This document shows positions 30,556 to 32,961 of a stretch of DNA of 32,961 nucleotides, piece by piece. Both the position numbers and the translations under genes were made by a program. Positions within the stretch are counted from its first letter, which is position 1. Every line of letters starts with the position of its first letter. Source of the DNA: Thermophilibacter provencensis (GTDB taxonomy: Bacteria > Actinomycetota > Coriobacteriia > Coriobacteriales > Atopobiaceae); assembly GCF_030372065.1 (NCBI RefSeq), contig NZ_JAUDEA010000019.1, positions 1 to 32,961 on the forward strand. Direction: 5' to 3'. The notes beneath the pieces are model-generated. The model did not search any database and was not told the DNA's origin. It saw only the letters and a program-made list of their open reading frames with translations.

Positions 30556-32820
30556 TCAGAGACCCGACCCGTCGTCGCGGGAGCGGCCGCTCGGCCTCGG
30601 CTCCCAGTCGTCCGCGAACACGGGCTCCACGACCTCGCGGCGGGCTCGCTTGCTGAACGCGGCGTTCATCACGTCGCGCGCCCTGCCCTCGATGGCCCGT
30701 GCGATCGACCCGTCGCGGTCCTGCTCGACGACCTGATGGAGCGTGACCATGCACGTCGTCGCAGCTCGGTCGAACTCGTCGCCGAGGGCCATGTTGTCCC
30801 GCATGGCCTTGAGCGTCGCGAACGCGAGCTGGCACACGTTGCCGACGACCGTCGACGTGAACTCCGCGACGAGGCGTGAGACCTTGGCGCCGGCGTCGCC
30901 GACGGCCAAGCTGACGCCCTCCCGGGCCTCCACCCGCGCCCGCTCGCGCGTGCGCTCGGCGTCGGCCTCGGCCTGCCTGCGCGTCGCCTCGGCGTCGGCC
31001 TTGGCCCGCTCGACGTAGGCGTCGGCCGCCTTGACGTGCTCGACGGCGCCCTCGAGCCAGCCCCTCGTCTCCTCGACCTCGGTGTCGAGGCGGGCCGCCT
31101 CCGCGCGCCTGGCCTCGATCTCGGCGTCGAGCGCGTCGACCACGCTACGGCGCTTCGACGCCAGGCGCTCGAAGGCCGCCTCGCGCTCGCCGACGACCCG
31201 GTCGCGGCGCTCGACGTCGGCGCGGGCGGCCTCCACGGCGGCCTCGCGCTCGTCGATGCCGGGGTGCGGCACGGTCGGGTCGAGCCCGAGGACCTGGGCG
31301 TCGGCGATGCGGAGGCTCGCCTCGTCCCACCACTTCTCCGACCAGTAGAGCCTGTCGTCGTCGGTGAGCTCGTCGACGCTCTCGACGTCCTCGTAGCCGT
31401 CCTGCTGGCGCATGAACTCGAGCGGCGGAGTGACGAGCCACGCGCCGTCCCCGTCAACATAGGCCTGGGCATAGCCGCGCTCACGGGCGAACTCGTCGGC
31501 GAGGTCCACCACGCGCTCGTTGGCCGCGTCCAGGTCGGGCTCGCCGTCCTCGCCCAAGAGGTCGTCGGGGAGGTCGTAGACCGCGTCGTCGCCCTCGTCG
31601 CCGTCGGTGAGGCGCCACAGCGCGCGCAGCTCAGGCGGCATGGCGGCGGGCGGCACGAGCTCCACGCCCGCCGGGGGCTCGTAGCCGTGGAGCGCGACCT
31701 CGGCGCGGGCGCGCATGCGGTCGGCCTCGCGCTTCGCACGGTGGACCCGCTCGAGGTCGCGGCCGGCCTCGCGCCTCGTGTCGGCCGCCTCGCGCCTCGC
31801 CGCGTCGGCGTCGGCGCGCGCGGCCCCGACGGCGTCCTCGGCCTCGTGGAGCTCGCGGCGGACCTCCGCGAGCTCGCTGCGCGCCCTCTCCGCGCGCTCG
31901 GCGGCGCGCTCGCGGTCGCGCCTGGCCTGGAACTCGTCGACCGCGAGGTGGCGCTCGTGGTTGCCCTTGAACTCGCGCCCGACGTCGTGCGCCTTCATGA
32001 TGGGCACCATCACGTCCTGACGGACGTGCTCGTAGAGCTCCGGCATCGCGCCCTTGCCCTTGTAGCCGCCCTGCTCGAGCGCCTTGGCGAGGCCGATGCG
32101 GCGGCGCATGCCGCGCGAGTAGCCCTCCGCGATCGGGCACACGGCGACGTGCAGGTGCGGCGTACCGCACGGCTCGTCGTCGTGGAGGACGACCATCATG
32201 AGCTTGAAGCCCTTCGGGATCGGACGCCTGCCCGTCCTCGGGTCGGGCCTGTTCTCGATCAGCGCGCGGGCGACGTCCTTGAGGATCGCGACCGCCTTGT
32301 CGTGCGCCTCGGCCTTGAGGCCCTTGGCGAGGTGCCGCTGCACGTACTCGCTCGCCTCGTCCTCGCGGCCCTCGGCCTTCATCGCCTCCCAGCGGCGCCC
32401 GTCGAAATGAGCCGCCTCGTAGTCGTCGGCCCGGTGGCCGCCGTCCGCGCGGTCGGCCGCCTGAGCGGCCTCGAACTCCTCGTCGTCGAACGGGTCGTCG
32501 CACACGCCGCACGTCTCGCGGCTGCCGACGCCCACAACGAACTCGTAGACGGGCTCCTGCTGCGCGCTCGAGGCGACCTCGGCGTAGTAGTCGAGCGACT
32601 TGTGCCGCTCGACGCGCTTCTGCGAGGCGTTGTACGCGAGGACGTCCTCGCGGAACTCGGCGTTGATCGCCTCGCGGTAGTCGCCGACGTCATGGATGAT
32701 GACGTTGCGGCCGCCGAGCGACCGGTCGGCGTTCTTCGGAACGTACTCGCGCCTGTCGTGGCGCTCGGCGACGTCCCCCGAGGAGACGTGCGCGCTCGCC
32801 TTGCTCAGTGCCTGCGCCAT
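30556..32820 (-). CDS. MobV-type relaxase (plasmid mobilisation protein)
   Basis: The 754-residue protein should nick oriT and lead one strand during conjugal transfer. Near the N-terminus, HDRREYVPKNADRSLGGRN (from residue 21) matches the HxxR...N-D-R pattern of MobV/Pre proteins. HDDEPCGTPHLHVAVCP near 215-230 is the metal-binding histidine motif (TPHxH). A CGVCDD segment near 105 may add a metal site. Beyond about 310 the protein is largely coiled coil, broken by an acidic region at about 390-480, which is longer than in small-plasmid Mob proteins. The start is ATG 32820, with AAAGGGGG about nine bases upstream; a longer TTG frame begins before that site. There is no coupling protein or secretion gene here, so the element is mobilisable rather than self-transmissible on the visible part. 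Confidence 0.85.
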   Translation of the reverse strand: MAQALSKASAHVSSGDVAERHDRREYVPKNADRSLGGRNVIIHDVGDYREAINAEFREDVLAYNASQKRVERHKSLDYYAEVASSAQQEPVYEFVVGVGSRETCGVCDDPFDDEEFEAAQAADRADGGHRADDYEAAHFDGRRWEAMKAEGREDEASEYVQRHLAKGLKAEAHDKAVAILKDVARALIENRPDPRTGRRPIPKGFKLMMVVLHDDEPCGTPHLHVAVCPIAEGYSRGMRRRIGLAKALEQGGYKGKGAMPELYEHVRQDVMVPIMKAHDVGREFKGNHERHLAVDEFQARRDRERAAERAERARSELAEVRRELHEAEDAVGAARADADAARREAADTRREAGRDLERVHRAKREADRMRARAEVALHGYEPPAGVELVPPAAMPPELRALWRLTDGDEGDDAVYDLPDDLLGEDGEPDLDAANERVVDLADEFARERGYAQAYVDGDGAWLVTPPLEFMRQQDGYEDVESVDELTDDDRLYWSEKWWDEASLRIADAQVLGLDPTVPHPGIDEREAAVEAARADVERRDRVVGEREAAFERLASKRRSVVDALDAEIEARRAEAARLDTEVEETRGWLEGAVEHVKAADAYVERAKADAEATRRQAEADAERTRERARVEAREGVSLAVGDAGAKVSRLVAEFTSTVVGNVCQLAFATLKAMRDNMALGDEFDRAATTCMVTLHQVVEQDRDGSIARAIEGRARDVMNAAFSKRARREVVEPVFADDWEPRPSGRSRDDGSGL

Positions 32821-32899
32821 GTCGGCGCACCCCCTTTCTGTCAATCTATCCGGCGCGAACCTGCGCGCCGTGTGCCTGCGGCCTGATGGCCTCGGTTTC

Positions 32900-32958
32900 C
32901 GAGTTCCGACGCGGAGCGGCGGAACTCGCCCAAAGGTGGTTTTGGCGGGGCCAAAACC
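32900..32958. other. Candidate oriT: two adjacent inverted repeats upstream of the relaxase
   Basis: CGAGTTCCG (32900-32908) pairs with CGGAACTCG (32920-32928). GGTTTTGGC (32938-32946) pairs with GCCAAAACC (32950-32958). Both are perfect 9-bp inverted repeats. They lie 80-140 bp before the relaxase start, where transfer origins are usually found, and the window ends just beyond. No nick-site consensus for this family can be confirmed by eye. Confidence 0.5.
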
Positions 32959-32961
32959 CCT

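Noticed and set aside
31036..32886. 616-residue plus-strand open frame opposite the relaxase
   Set aside because: It has the low-complexity Ala/Val/Leu/Arg composition typical of antisense frames of GC-rich genes and no domain.

Overview
The window looks like chromosome from a high-GC member of the Coriobacteriia (Actinomycetota), most likely an Olsenella/Atopobiaceae relative. This is judged from GC content, codon use, the style of the core proteins and the mobile-element proteins, and no database search was run. Nearly all genes have clear AGGAGG-type ribosome binding sites, and these set most of the starts given here.

Positions 1-19,978 are mostly ordinary chromosome. In order they hold trmB, a DUF3825-like protein, NADP-isocitrate dehydrogenase, a leftward group (PurF-like protein, DUF218 membrane protein, GNAT acetyltransferase), PPi-type phosphofructokinase, and a tightly packed leftward operon (ArsC/Spx-like, CutC, pentapeptide repeat, hotdog thioesterase). 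A low-GC pair follows (frameshifted HNH endonuclease and an unknown protein), then a HAD hydrolase, a leftward cassette (three-helix membrane DUF4352-like protein, XRE-like regulator, membrane Ser/Thr kinase), an orphan JetD/DUF2220-like protein and a 14-helix-type MFS exporter. A tRNA-fMet with its own promoter and a strong terminator closes this part.

Right of the tRNA (about 20,100 to the end) the content changes to a mobile element. It holds a structured, iteron-rich, gene-poor stretch, a small SSB, three small element proteins, a leftward Type I restriction-modification operon (RHH protein, hsdM, an extra unknown gene, hsdS, hsdR, a 70-residue protein), a second repeat-rich stretch, and a MobV-type relaxase whose upstream inverted repeats at the window end look like an oriT. 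No integrase or replication initiator lies in the window.

The most unusual content is non-coding. (1) Two arrays (12,579-13,003 and 16,343-16,627) contain 18 copies of a bipartite 25-bp unit, GCCGAGAAA-N9-CTGTACC. Start-to-start distances are 41-43, 32 or 53 bp, always near a whole number of helical turns, and each array inverts partway. (2) A family of nested, modular, near-perfect palindromes built from TGACAAAGG-TGACAGGG blocks, with arms of up to about 102 bp, abuts gene 3' ends. (3) A symmetric set of four GCTACACGAAGG repeats lies upstream of icd. These appear to be three separate repeat families with no recognised function, and the phased arrays are the best candidate for an undescribed system.
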